From contig CM063291.1 in NCBI GenBank assembly GCA_032173965.1, positions 19,967,649 to 20,031,648 of the forward strand: a DNA stretch of 64,000 nucleotides. The letters run 5' to 3'. The notes under the pieces are model-generated. The model searched no databases. It saw only the letters and a program-made list of their open reading frames with translations, and was not told the origin of the DNA. The position numbers and the translations under genes are program-made. Numbering within the stretch: position 1 is the first letter of the stretch; each line of letters opens with the position of its first letter. Below are positions 15,201 through 35,100 of this stretch, in pieces. This DNA comes from Sitta carolinensis. Lineage: Eukaryota > Chordata > Aves > Passeriformes > Sittidae.

Positions 15201-16740
15201 TGCATTCCTCTCCCAGAAGAGGCCTTTCCCTGAGCCTTGCTCAGTTTCTCAGAAGACAAAACCTGGCAAAGGAAGCAGTATATGGAAACAAGAGATGACT
15301 GGTCCTTCATACTTACACTAGAAATCTGTAATTTGGGGGTTTTTTTGTGGTTTGTTTTTTTTTTTTTTCCCACATTGTAAATTATTCCAATTCTAAACAT
15401 GTGCTGGAAAAGCTGCTTTTCAAAATCTAAAACTGCTGCAGAGGATCATGTGCCAATATTTAGACCACCGGCTGTGAAGTTGAATTTTCCATTTTCTCTT
15501 CTGATAGAGCACCTTTTATATTGAAAAGTGACTCTTCTCAGAGAGGGCCCCATAGCCCACACATATTTTATCAAAATGTATGGAGACTCTACTAGAAGCA
15601 ATCCCATGTCAGGAACTGACAAATCTGACCTAGGCAAAACATCGGTCTAAAATATCTCCTTAAAACTGATTCTTCATGACTTGCAATAATCTTCACTTAG
15701 ATAATCTTCACTGAGGAGATGGGAGAAGGCTTTTATTACCTTCATCTCCTGTAATTAAGACTGAGAACCAGCAAAATACTTTAACATCATGATTCCAAAT
15801 ATTTGTATTTCAATGCTAAACCACTTAATACATCCAGCTTAAATACTGTGCTGTATCAGAACTTGAGGACACTTGTGTGTACTCAGTTCAGCAGTGTGAA
15901 AGAGCCAGACAAAACCCTGCACTTTCTGAGCACTCTCATGAAATCACTGTTTATAATGTCAGTCCAGACAGGACCACTGCTGTCCCTTCTCTGGGCCAAA
16001 ATTCTAGTTCTCTGCTTTCTAATACTATGTTGGTGTTGTCTGTTTGCACTGGACTAGTCAATGCTTTGCTAGCCAACACTCATATTTTTACTACCACCTT
16101 GCTTGACGTTCAAACCCCTACGATACAGCTTTTACTGTTAAACTGTGCTAGTTAGGAGCTTGTACCAGTCCCATACACTCCTACCCATAATCACTGCATA
16201 TCACAGGATCATCCAGTGGTGGCACTCACATTCAAAATATCCCAATTATTTCTATGATGACTGTAGCATTTCAAATGATAACCTGCTAAGTCTCTGCCAT
16301 TAAACAACACACTAAGACTAATAAATGAGAGCTACTGACTGCACTTCATGGAATCTGTTGGTGCCTTGCAAGGGCCTAAAAGATCACTCCCTTCCTGACC
16401 TCGGAAGTTTAGGGGTCAGTGCGTAAGTGTTTTCATGCAGGATCAACTCTGGCCTAGGTGTCATTACAGAGATGTGCATGACTTCCCTCCATCAGGCAGC
16501 ATCAAGAGCTGTAGCTAAGTGGGTCACAGATGCAAATAGAGCTCAGCGCAGCTGTTTAAATCCATTGTTCTCTTTCAGCTGAGCACAGAAAGTACTGACT
16601 CTTGTGCACTGAAAAAGCCACTTCACTAGCACTTTTCAGACATCATATGATGAACACATTTAGGGGTTCCTCACCCTTAGTACCTCTGAGTTTACCCTCA
16701 AGACACCACAGGGAAAATTGTACTCTCAGGAATTGTTTTT

Positions 16741-16748
16741 CCTCTCTC

Positions 16749-16777
<29 letters not shown>
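16741..16777. repeat. Poly-T tract preceded by CT-rich run
   Basis: A 27-base T run after a short (CT)n. It may be simple sequence or an antisense retroposon tail; no body is identifiable. Confidence 0.9.
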
Positions 16778-16781
<4 letters not shown>

Positions 16782-19700
16782 CTATGTCTGACTTAGAAAG
16801 CTTGAAACCCAGAAGACCATTACCTTATATACAAAATCTCTTATTTCCTCATGTCAGGTTTCTGCTAATGTCAGTAACACATCACTAAAAATAAGTGGAC
16901 CAAAGCAGTCAAACAATCACCTCATTACGTGTCTGAATTTTTTTTCATTATATGAAACACCCATCACTGATACAATGTTAAATGTGAATGAAGTACTTAT
17001 GACGGGAACTCACAAAAGTGTCCATCATTTTGTATGAGGTATTTATGGAACCGATTCAGTAGAGACTTGAATGTGTGTTCAGGACCCAGTAAAATCCATG
17101 AGACATGAACACATGATCTTGCTGTGCAGGAATAGGATGTTGAATCACCACTTTAAAATGGGCTTTCACAGCCAGCAACGACATAGTGATTTAACCAACT
17201 AGTATAGTTTGAGTCAAGCATCTCATCCAGAGGTAGCTGAACATAATGTTTTATGATGTGCCATACTTAGTTCTCCTTCCTCTGACTTCCATAGGAGCCA
17301 GAGCTTGAAGAGCACTGGCATTTATCCGGCAGCACAACTCCTCTGTGCAAGGTTAATACCATCAATTGGATTCACAGGGGTTTGTGAGCCAGACAGGCAA
17401 ACTGAAGAAGAAAAAGCCTTTCTCACAAGGAGACAAGGACACGAAAGAGGTTTCCCAGCAAAGTCATCAAAGCAAACAGCATGAATGAGACAGTGTTGAT
17501 GAAGACAGAAGTGGCATTGAAGGCTGCAATAACAAAGCAGGGCAGTGACATGAAGATAAGTGGCAAAGTAATTGTCTGATTGAGCCAACTGTATCCATAC
17601 TGTCCTTCTGCCAGCAACCCATACAAATGGGCATCAGGCACTGAAGATCTCAGTACCTATTTATGTAAATATATTCCAAATAGTGACACAAAAATACATC
17701 AGAACAAATACTTAGTAAAGGCAACTAAAAGTTTTTGACAGTATCTGAGCTAGTTATTATGAACATTCTTAACATCTGCTGCCAATGAATGAAGGGTTTT
17801 CTTCCTGGTTTTTCTTACTAATTGTTCTAAAAGGCCAGAGTTGTGTCCTCTACATTTGATCTTGTAAAAGTTTATCATATAAAAAAGACTCTTGATGTAA
17901 CAAAGGTGCCACATGGCCAGGCCAGTTTCTGGATCCCCAGTCCAGCAAAAAATTGTCTAAAAGCCAATTTTAGAAATTAAGTAGATTATCAATTTAGAAA
18001 GAGAGTCTCTAAGAAGAATAAAGTTAATAGCATTTTACAGTGGAGCAAATAACATATTCACAGACTGAATCCACAGTGCCTTCATTTCATCCTCAGTGAA
18101 TTGTAAATAGCTTGGTCAGGCAGAGAACATTACACAGCAGGTGAAGGAAACCCCTTCCCTCTTCTCTGTCTCCTAGTTCAGCAGCCTATCCAAGCCTTTG
18201 TCTATATGGATCAGAAAAAGAAAAAAAAAAAAAAGTGCTTTCTCTCGTCTTACTTACTATCACTCATCATAAGCTCAAGTGAACCAGATGCAGGTAGAGC
18301 CAGCATTCTGGATAGAAAAGGCATCAGCATTCCTGATGGCTTCCTCCTGCTTTGTGAGAACAGCATCTCACTTCACACAGGCAGTGACTGCAGACATTCA
18401 GGGGCACTTGCAGACTGAACAGCACTTGGCTGAGGGTGGCACAATAAAGCCTTCCATTATACATTATGTATGGATACCAAAGTCAAAAGGACACAATCAG
18501 GCTTAGAAGAGAGGCTTTGATTATGTGGTCAATATTTAGTAGCTCACAACTAAACAGCCAATTATTAATTGACAGCCAAAAGTGTTTTCCTAGAGCTCAA
18601 ATAGTTCAGTTTTGGTGCATAAGGTCATCAGGTCATCCCCAGTTGCCATGTATACCTGAAGTCACAATAGCAAGGGACACACATCAATTTTGGTAAAACA
18701 TGTGAAATCCATCATCCTGGAGAGAAAAATTTTACTGCTAGACTTGATGTATGGGTTGAAACTTTGTGCTTTCTACAAGTCAGTCCCAACTACATGCATG
18801 ATGTTTTAAAGGGCCTTATTTCAATCCTGACAAATGAGCACCAGATGTTTCTTTTATTGTAGTTGCATTCTGTATGGTCATTCAACATTACAGGCTCATG
18901 TTAAGATCTGAGAAACTCTCTGATCCACCTCTTGCTCCTCTTAACAAAAAGAAAGCTGTGTGAGAGAATAAAATAATTTTTTAAATAATTTTGATAAAGT
19001 AAATAAATGAAGGAAGAACTGGAGTCTTTTCACCAAAAGAAAGAGAAGATAGATAGAAAATAATGTCTGGGTTCAGTTATCATCAAGCACAGACCAATTG
19101 TTAGAAAATCTCTCATGAAGAACAATGACTTTTGCTCTTTTTTTGCTTATTTTATTATTCCTTTCAAAACAATGGGACTCTGAAAGGTTCTCTTTGACCT
19201 ATACATTCCATAAGCAGGAGGTTAAAAGGCCTGTAATTACACATAACCATTCTGGCTTCTTGCAAGTGACAGTGGGGATGAGGTTCCTTTCATGGGGAAT
19301 CGAGTCTAGTTTTTAGGATTTATTTGTTTAATTAACTGTTTTATTCTCTTCTTTTCTTCTTTTCTTCCTAAAAGCAGCTGCTAATTCACTCCAATCTCAC
19401 TGCACACCTTATCCATTCCAAAGGAACCTGATCCATTCTGAAGGAAAGTACTCTCCAGGCCAAGCTTTCCTCTGACCAGAAGCCCACCAGGACACCTCAG
19501 GGTGGAACTGCATAGTGCCAGCCAGAGAAATATTTGTTCCTGCAAGTGCTAAGTATTATTTTCATTCCTGTTAGGCTGAGTCTCTGTCAGTTTTGATTTT
19601 CCTTTTCATTTTTGTCTGTCCCAAGTACTTTTCCATGCTTGTTGAATAAATACATTGAAGTACTTCCTTTCTCATTAGCAAAACAATTTAGTATTTAAAC

Positions 19701-20715
19701 ATAAAGTAATGCCAGTGCATAGGTACACACTGAGCTAGAGCATATATCAAGAGGCTGAGAAACAGGGTCCATTCCTTAATCTACCACTGACTAAATTAGC
19801 CACCTTGCTTCAAATTTCACCCATCTGTGAAATGGGATTATGATCCTTCCTTAACTCAAAGGGCAAGAATGTCATTAATATTTGGACTTGGTTTCAGATC
19901 CTTGAAGAAGAGTTTTTCCGTTATATCATCTCCCTCTTTTGGCCAGCCCTTGGAAGACAGATGTGACTGTAGTTCCAACTCTATACCCTGTAACGTGTGG
20001 TGGCTGGGTTTGGTGCCACCACTTGCAACATACTGTGCCTTTACAATGGATGTTTTTGGAAATAAGTTAGGAACTTTTTTTAAAGCAAAGCTTTTGTTCG
20101 AAACTTCAAACTTCAGGAAGGTTTTTACTTGACTCCAGATCCCAATTCAGCTGCTTGGTACCATTAAAGAGAAACCTATCAGTGAAAAAGCATATGAAGT
20201 TGCAAGGAAAAGGAAGAAAGGGGACAGCAGCTAACAAAAAGATCTAACAAAAAAATAAGTGAGCAGAGAAAAACCAGCAAAATCTGAAATTTCATCAAAT
20301 CTGCATGCAAGGAAGTGGTCTTGTTTCAAAAGTGGAACTGAAGACTGTATTAGGACGCGATTTCCTGTGGCTCATCTTTTGCCTCAACTGCCCCAATGCT
20401 AAGGCACCACAATGCAGACACGTTATACAAAATGCTGTACGTACTCTGAGTGACTTGATGGAGCAGACAGAGATCTGAAATGAATGAGCAAACAGTCCAA
20501 ATGCCATTCCAATTCACTCCCAGGAACACAGTTCCTTAATGATTTCCTAGAGACACAGTAAGCAACAGAAGCAGAGGATTCTTTGCTCCTGCCACAACTG
20601 TTCAGAGTCGTCGGACACAGAAGGATGAAAAATGATTAATCTTTCATTGTGAATGCCACCCTCCTGGAAAGAGGATGGAGATGCTCTTGCTGCTGTCCTG
20701 CAATGGGCAGATGGT

Positions 20716-20756
20716 ATACATATACATATAAATACATAAAATATACATATAAATAC

Positions 20757-20794
<38 letters not shown>

Positions 20795-20808
20795 ATATAT
20801 ATATATAC
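20716..20808. repeat. (ATCT)n tetranucleotide microsatellite with AT-rich flanks
   Basis: About nine ATCT units run from 20757. They are preceded by a duplicated 'atacatataaatacat' motif and followed by an (AT)n run. Confidence 0.95.
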
Positions 20809-22629
20809 AAATCTGCACATAGGCTCCATCCTCTGTCACAAGTCGCCCTTCATTTCTGCAGCACCTGTGGGTGACCAATCTTACACTGAACCCTAAGATG
20901 GAAAAACAAACCCAAAACTGATGGATCAGTCCTGAAAGGAGCCTGGAATTGAATCCAGCTCTCTGCAGGTAGAGTTTTAATACACAGTCCCTTTTCTAAA
21001 CTGACATGACCTGACATTAGTAACCACAAAAATACATATTCCTGTATTACTCACTTAGGCAAACTGGGGGTTGCCAAATAATTTAAATACCATTCTCATA
21101 TTCCTCAAACCCACTAGCAAATGAATTAGTTAGTGTGGAGCAGGGAGAGAAGCTGACATGTCTGGTACTTGAATGCTGCAGAGTTCATGTGCCTGCAGAG
21201 CTGGAGCTCCCAGTTAATTATCTAGCCTTCCTGTTTTATGGAAGTTCATGTGTCTTCAAGGCCTCAAAGAATCAAGGCTTACTTGGCATTCGTCTTGTGT
21301 GTCAGGCTGGTGATGAACTGTGAACACTGATCCAAACTGGGACTGTAGTAACAAGCCACAGTGGTGCTCAGCCTGTTTTTAAATTGTCTTGCTCAGCCTC
21401 TGTTTTTCAATTGTCTTACTCTCAATGTGTTCTCAGCAACTGAACTTTGGGTTGGGAAGTGCCTTTTGTGATGTTCATGTGGCATCCAAAGTCATGACCT
21501 AATTCACTTCTATGTGTAAGCATAATATGAGTATGGTTTTTTAATATGTCAGATTTCTTCCCTGTAACATTGTTTTGACAGCTGTCATTGAACCCAGAGG
21601 CACTCCCAAGGCATTGTTGTGTTTAGGACTGAAGTATCCATACTGACACAGTGCTCCAGAACAAGGACAGACATACAGAAACCTGCTCTCAGTTACTACT
21701 CCACAGAGGCAATTTATCTGTAAATCAAACATGTGGCACACTTTACTTCAGATTATCCTCTTGATGCACCAAAGCAGTATCTAATCAGCTTTCACTCTAA
21801 CAAATACAGATTTGTGTCATAAGTGATGTAAGAAATAACCCACAATCTCACTCTGCCCCTCTTACAGGAGAACAGGAACAATCTTTTTCCCATGAAGACA
21901 CAAGGTGTTCATGGTACAGAGCAAATACCAGAGCACAGAGAGAACTTTTCATGGTATGGAACCTCTGGAGGGATTAGAAACACTTTGTCAAAGATTATGT
22001 TACAGTCCTGCAGTACTCCATACAGAACTGCAAGACCAAGCTTGATTATTTGAACATAAAAGTGAAAGTAGTACATTTTAAGTGCACATTTAAATGGAAG
22101 AATTCTTAGAACCCTGGCAAAAAATAAAATAACTTCTTTTACTTTTGGAGAATGTTTACCATCGTGTCATTACTAACGAGAAAATGAGGATTTCTGAAAT
22201 TCAAGACATTAAAGGGATATGCCTTAAAATCTTCTCAAAGCTCAGCCTAATCAGAGAACTAAGGATTCTGTAATTATATGTAATTATGTGTAAGAGTTTT
22301 ACCCAGATTTTCATTCTTGACTGCAGAACTGTGTTAAGACACATTCAGAATTCCTGTTTTGGTTGTTTCTCTGCTTACTCAGACAAGTTCTATTGATCTA
22401 AAGAGCTTTGTGTATACATAAAAACTGATTAAGAGCTGTGAAAGACCACTGATCCTTTGTCTTTAATTTTAACCCTTACGGAATCTGATTTATTCTCCTG
22501 AACTTTAATTGTGACATTTTTTCCACTTAATTTTTAACTCAAGCAAGGGAGCAACTTGAAAAATTTCAAATACCTTTTATTATTATTTTTTTTTTTTTTG
22601 TCTGACATAGATGATTAGCAGGGAAACTT

Positions 22630-23011
22630 CCTTTCTGGAGCACAAGGAGTGGCTGAGGGCCCTTTGAGGGCTCAGCCTGGAGAAGGCTCAGCGGGAACCT
22701 CCGCTTTCTGTAACCCCCTGACAGGAGGGTGTAGCCAGGTGAGGATCAGGCTCTTCTCCCAGGAAACAAGTGACAAGACCAGAGGAAAAGTTGTGTCAAA
22801 GGAGGTTCAGGCTGGACAACAGAAAGAATTTCTTCACAGAAAGGGCGGTCAGGCACTGAAATGAGCTGCCCAGGGAGGTGGTGGAGTCACCATCCCTGAA
22901 GTGTTCAAGAGCACTTTGTGCTTAGTTGACAAGGTGGTCAACTTAGGTTGGACTTGATGATCTTGCAGGTCCCTTCCAACCTTAATGATTCTGTGATTCT
23001 GTGATTCTGTG
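22630..23011 (+). mobile_element. CR1 LINE 3' end
   Basis: This matches the familiar avian CR1 3' terminus in sense orientation. A 'ggttcaggctggacaacag' stretch is followed by 'gagctgcccagggaggtggtgg'-type sequence, 'ggttggacttgatgatctt' and 'ggtcccttccaacctta'. It ends in three tandem copies of an ATTCTGTG octamer, the hallmark CR1 tail. It is 5'-truncated, as is usual for CR1. It ends only some 20 bp before the SKIC8 CpG island. Confidence 0.93.
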
Positions 23012-23029
23012 AAGATAAAGCCTTCTGTG

Positions 23030-23626
23030 CCGTGGTGAGGGCCATGGGCAGTGCAGCAGCCCCAGGAGCGTGGCGTCCGTAAGCGCTGTGCTCAGCCTGC
23101 CCCTTGCCTCCCGCACACCTCAGACAAGAGGCAGCCGCTCCGCCTTCCCTCAGGAGCTTCCCGCACGCCTGGGCCGGCGGGCTTGGACGCACCCCTCAGT
23201 CCGTGGCGAGTCCCAGCGTACACATCGCGGCCATGCAGCAGCGCAGGGCATCGCTGCCACGGCAACCACACCGCGAGGACCCTGAGGGCTTCTGACAGCG
23301 GTGGCGCCCGGAGGTCCTACGGCTGAGCGGGAGGGCATGCCTGAGACGTGGCGATGAAGACTGAAACTGCGGGAGGCAGCTGCGGGACGCGGGGTCGAGG
23401 GCTCAGCCCCGCTGTCCCGGGGGGCTGCAGGCGCCGCCCGTCCCGCCCGCAGGCTGTTTGCGCCTGGGCCTCCCGGCCAGCGGGCGGCGGCAGAGGACGC
23501 GGCGCAGCCGAGGGCGCTGGGCAGGGGCGCTCTCGGTGGTACCTGAGGTCATCAAGGTGCGGCGGAGGCAGGAGCTGTGTCGGGCTCCTTGCAGCGCGCT
23601 TCTGTCGGCATTGTTTTCAGAAAGAC
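23030..23626 (+). promoter_or_regulatory. CpG-island promoter of SKIC8
   Basis: The sequence turns abruptly GC-rich and CpG-rich here after 23 kb of AT-rich DNA. It ends at the SKIC8 start exon. I see no TATA box, which fits a housekeeping promoter. The transcription start cannot be placed from sequence. Open frames on both strands are a by-product of the GC content. Confidence 0.75.
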
Positions 23627-30694
<7,068 letters not shown>

Positions 30695-30864
30695 ATGTCT
30701 CAACTCAGATGCTTCAGTAAATCTCTTGTAGCAGTTTTAAGGGACTGCTACTGTCCTATGTAATTTTTAGTATGATAAAAGCATTTCATACTGATCTGCA
30801 AAACCAATCTGCTTATATCTAATTCTGATTTTGTTTCATATGAGAGAAAGCCTTACTTTTTTAA

Positions 30865-30870
30865 AATAAA
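30865..30870 (+). terminator. SKIC8 polyadenylation signal AATAAA
   Basis: This is a canonical AATAAA 171 bp after the stop codon and gives a short 3' UTR. Cleavage is expected around 30885-30895. Confidence 0.8.
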
Positions 30871-31345
30871 AGCTACAGCTCCAAGTCCTTGTGTCTAATT
30901 CTTGGAAAAAAGTATTTTTGGAAAGATGTAGTCATGGGTGAAGTAACTGCTCAGTTAATCGCCCCTGCCTTTAAACATAAATAGAGCAGAGCTGGAAAGC
31001 ATGGGCTAAGTGTCAGAGCAGCTTATTTTAGCAGCAGGAAAATGACTGAGGCTGTGCTCTAGATGTGGGAAATGACAGCCTCTGCTGCTCCTGATGCTAG
31101 ACCAGTGAGTGCAAGAGGATCACTTAAGCTGAACACCTGTTTCAGCAGTTGTGTGGTACATGGACAGAGATCGTTCATCATGGTTTAATTTCACTAAAGG
31201 GGATGACTTGTTTCTAACCCCTAACTTAATACAAACACTACCAGCAAATAGGTAAAATGGAAAAAAAGCTTTAATGCCATCACTGTACTGTGGTATCATG
31301 TGTGTTAAAGAACAGCAGCAGTAGACCCAATGCAGGTGGTTTTGG

Positions 31346-31351
31346 TTTATT
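31346..31351 (-). terminator. Candidate distal DNAJA4 polyadenylation signal
   Basis: TTTATT on the plus strand is AATAAA on the minus strand, about 800 bp after the DNAJA4 stop codon. A second AATAAA lies near 31453-31458 and another near 31778-31783, so alternative 3' ends are possible. Which one is used cannot be told from the sequence. Confidence 0.45.
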
Positions 31352-32148
31352 CAGTTTAGTTAAGGCACAAGTATACAACGCCTAGGAGAAAGTAAAAACC
31401 CTTTCTAGGGAAGGCTGAAATACAAAGCTTGAGCTTCTCAAAGGTCCAACTTTTATTTGGAAGTATTTGCTTGTATATAACACACTAGAGGACAGCTTGT
31501 AACCTTAGGTCACACACAGAGAAGCAGCTGAAGGAATGCTACTGTTAACCCACAGAACAAAGGAAGAGGGCCATGAGGCAGAGAGGAGGGCATGCACAAA
31601 ATGCTTCTGGAATACAAAATGAGACAGGTAAGAGTGGTACAGCTAACAGAAAGTTGAATATTGAGAAGAATCTAGACTAGATGAGAGGAGTCTGATCCTA
31701 GAAGAACTTGTTTAAATAAAGGTAGTTCTAGAGTGGCTTAGAAAGTACAAGAGAAACATGAGAAAAGGTGAAGTACTATTTATTAGAAGTTATTCTGCTA
31801 TGTTTTATTCTATGAAATTAATTTTTCCAGTATGAAAGTATTTACATAAGACTCCACTTAACCTCTATCAATATTGCCAAAGTCTTATAGAAACAGCACA
31901 GGTGAAATAAATTGAGAACCTTCACAACAAGGAAAATGCATACCAACTCAGTTGGTTCTCAGCTGTATGACATTTGCTTTATATAGAAAGACTACAAGAA
32001 CACAATATAAATTAGTTACAAAAAGGTGATAACTGACAGCGCAGCAACTCAATTTGCTGAACACAAAAACCACAAGCAATGGCTATTACAGCCATGCAGT
32101 TTTCATTGTGAAAATTTACATCTTAGATGACATCCATTCCACCTTGCT

Positions 32149-35100
32149 TTAAGATGCCTGACATTGTACTCCTGTTCTTGGACCCTCCTCATCTTCTTCA
32201 TATGCTTCTCCCGCACTGTTACGGTAGGTTTGCTCGTTTGGATCAAAATCTTCAAGGTCTACCTGATCCATCTCATCTGTAATCATAACATCTTCTCGTT
32301 GAGGAAGCAGAGCCTCCAGCAGAGACAGTTTCTCCTTTGGGAGCCAGTGGTGCTCTGGAAACTGGACCTGCAATTTTACACATTGTTGAAAATGAGTATT
32401 TATTCATGTGTGAACATGAGTACATTGGCTACAGAAAAGCATGCAGCTTACCAAGAACTGTATAATCAGGCTGCCTTTGTCCATTGGAGATTTGTAGACA
32501 GGCATCCCTTCATGGTAGATACACTTTAGGTCACCATGTTTTATCACTTCACCTATGGAGGCAAGAGCTCTAAGTGGGCTGCTGTGAGGAGACAGGCATT
32601 TCACAGCCACATAAGGCAGGGCTGTACACTATCAGTGTTCTCATGACACCTCAGAGAGATTGTAACCAGTTCACAGGAAAGAACTAAACCCCATGCTGTA
32701 CAGAACTAAGGCCATTTAGACTATTTCCCCTGCTGTAAGAGAAATCAGTTTTTCTGGGCACAGCCTTCAGGCTGCATGAACAGATAATTTAGTAGAATTT
32801 AAGATTCTTGCTTCTTTAATATCTTCCTGGCCATCTACCAACTGGGGCTGAGGTTTATTAAACAGTATTTGACAGCTTTAGCTATAACTCTGCATGTTTT
32901 AGAAAGAATAACAACAATGAAGAACCAAGTAAATTAAGTGACTGACTCATGAACGTGTTGCATCATCTGGCTAGGGAAAAAAACCCTAATAGAACACTCT
33001 CCTCCAAAACCTCCAGTGTAAGTACAATTAAACAGGCAAGCAGTTGATAGTTTACATAGTATTAGAACTCTTTAAAGACTTACCTGGCCTAGTAGATATG
33101 ACAAGAACTCTGCTGTCCAGAGTTTCAATTGTCTTTCTGAAACCACATAAGGCCTCTGAGAGTTGAATTCTCATTTTTGTGATTAAGTCATGCCCTCGTC
33201 TCTGAAAGACACTGTGATCCTTTTGATCAAGCACAATTATAACATCACCAGGCTCCAAATCAGGCTCCTGGTCACCTTCTCCATGAAATACTATCTTCTG
33301 ACCATCTTTCATACCTGAAGGAAACAAAACTCTTTTATCCTCTGCAGAACTATAGACTATAATTAGGGAACCAGTACAAATACGCAGTTCTTACCTTTAT
33401 CAACATGAACTTCTATGATCTTTTTCTCTCTTACAACCTTGCAGCCATTGCAGTTGTCACACCTGTCCTTCGGATTTATTCTTTCACCTTGGCCTTTGCA
33501 TTCTGGACACACAGTTTGGATTTGCTGCACCATGCCAGGTCCAATCTGCTGAACTATAACTTGCATCCCTCTTCCTTTACACACAGGACATTTTTCTACT
33601 GCCCCTCTCTTTCCGCCATAACCTTTGACAAAAGAATTAAACTGGATCTCAGTCACAAAACAATTACCCTAGTCAGGCTGGAACTCACTGACTTCACGAG
33701 CATATTTAGGGTAACTTAAGAGCAGTTCAGTAATGAATTTAATTGCCATGACAAAACATGCCCCAAAAGCTGGAAGTTTCTACAAACAAAATGCTTATAC
33801 AGCTTATTGTATTAGCCTCTGCCCCACCCCCCGTAAATCCTGGTTTCCAAGGAACTGTCAGCATACCAAATTCAAGACATAAACATTCCATTAATACTTG
33901 GAAAAGAATCTGCTTATTAAATATTTAACAGCGTACTAAGATACAAGACCTTATTAAAAACTACCTCAAAGAGAACCAGTCATTAGGGAGTACTTAATAA
34001 CTGTAAAATTAGTAGTATAACACAAGCTAGACTTCCACCCCTGGCAATTAAAGAATTTAATTGAGTTTTTTAGAATAGACATTTGCAATCCAAGTTCTGC
34101 ATGAAGAAAATTTTAGTTTAGGTACCCCTAACTGCAACTCACCATGAGTTCTGGTTTGCAATTAGAACAATCACTTAGTAACACTGTGGTTGAGAGACTT
34201 ATTCTTGGATAAACATAAGTAAGAATTAAATACCCTGGCAGAGTTTCAGGGATCAGGCAAAGAAAAAAGACAGAAAAGTAAGAAAGCCTTCAGACTTTTT
34301 TCTCAGCCCCAGACAATCCACACAAACACACAAAAAAAATCTTGAAGAGGGGTTTGAAACCACTACTTGTTTTGTTTTTCTTACCTTCACACTTGGCACA
34401 AATAACATTCTTTTGCAGTGCCAGTTTCCTTGTAATACCGTTATACAGGTCTTCAAGAGATACACCTAACTGGTGCACCACATTTTTGCCTTTAGAAAAA
34501 CAAAAGAGAAATATTAATACTTGTTCAGCTCTTGTGAAGACAAATGTTCATGCAGTCTCACTGAAGAAATGCAGAGTTCATTCCAAACTTTGAACACAAC
34601 TCAGCCCCCTTAAAAGCATGTGCAGTTCCATCAGCTTCCACTAAGCTCCACCCATTTATGTCCAAACATAAAAGTTGAGCTGTAATTAAGCAGAGCATCA
34701 TTAAAGCCACCCTATCCCTACTCCTAATTTTATAAGCTGAATTGAAACAGCAAGATGCAAGGACACTACCAGCTTCAGAGCTGTCAATTTAGAAGTTGCT
34801 ATTAAGCCTGCTGTGAGTTTCTATGCCACTTGATAGCATAATTTCAATGATTTTACAGCAAGTAGTAACTTGCTCCTTTTAAGAGGCACTGGGCATGGAG
34901 AACACAAAAATCATACTGTGCTTTTGGCAGCACAACGTACTCAGTTTCATATAATTTCTCCCAAATATTTTCATGAGATTCAAAATTATGGAAGTTTAAG
35001 TTGATGGTGTCCTTTGAAGCAAGCTGCCCAAAAGCGTATGAGCAAGTGAGGCACAGATTTGGAAAAAAGGTAACTTAAACAGGTCTAAGTCAACTGCTAA

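Larger units (their letters stand above)
1..22629. other. AT-rich intergenic stretch, no supported gene
   Basis: All open frames are short and none resembles a known protein. No GC-rich promoter is present apart from a small CpG cluster near 6890-7030. By synteny this is the spacer between SKIC8 and CRABP1, but no CRABP1 exon was recognised on the minus strand. It contains the simple and inverted repeats listed separately. Distal enhancers cannot be ruled out. Confidence 0.7.

Noticed and set aside
1..22629. CRABP1 exons expected on this side by synteny
   Set aside because: No FABP-family peptide or GC-rich first exon is visible on the minus strand; the gene probably lies left of the window.
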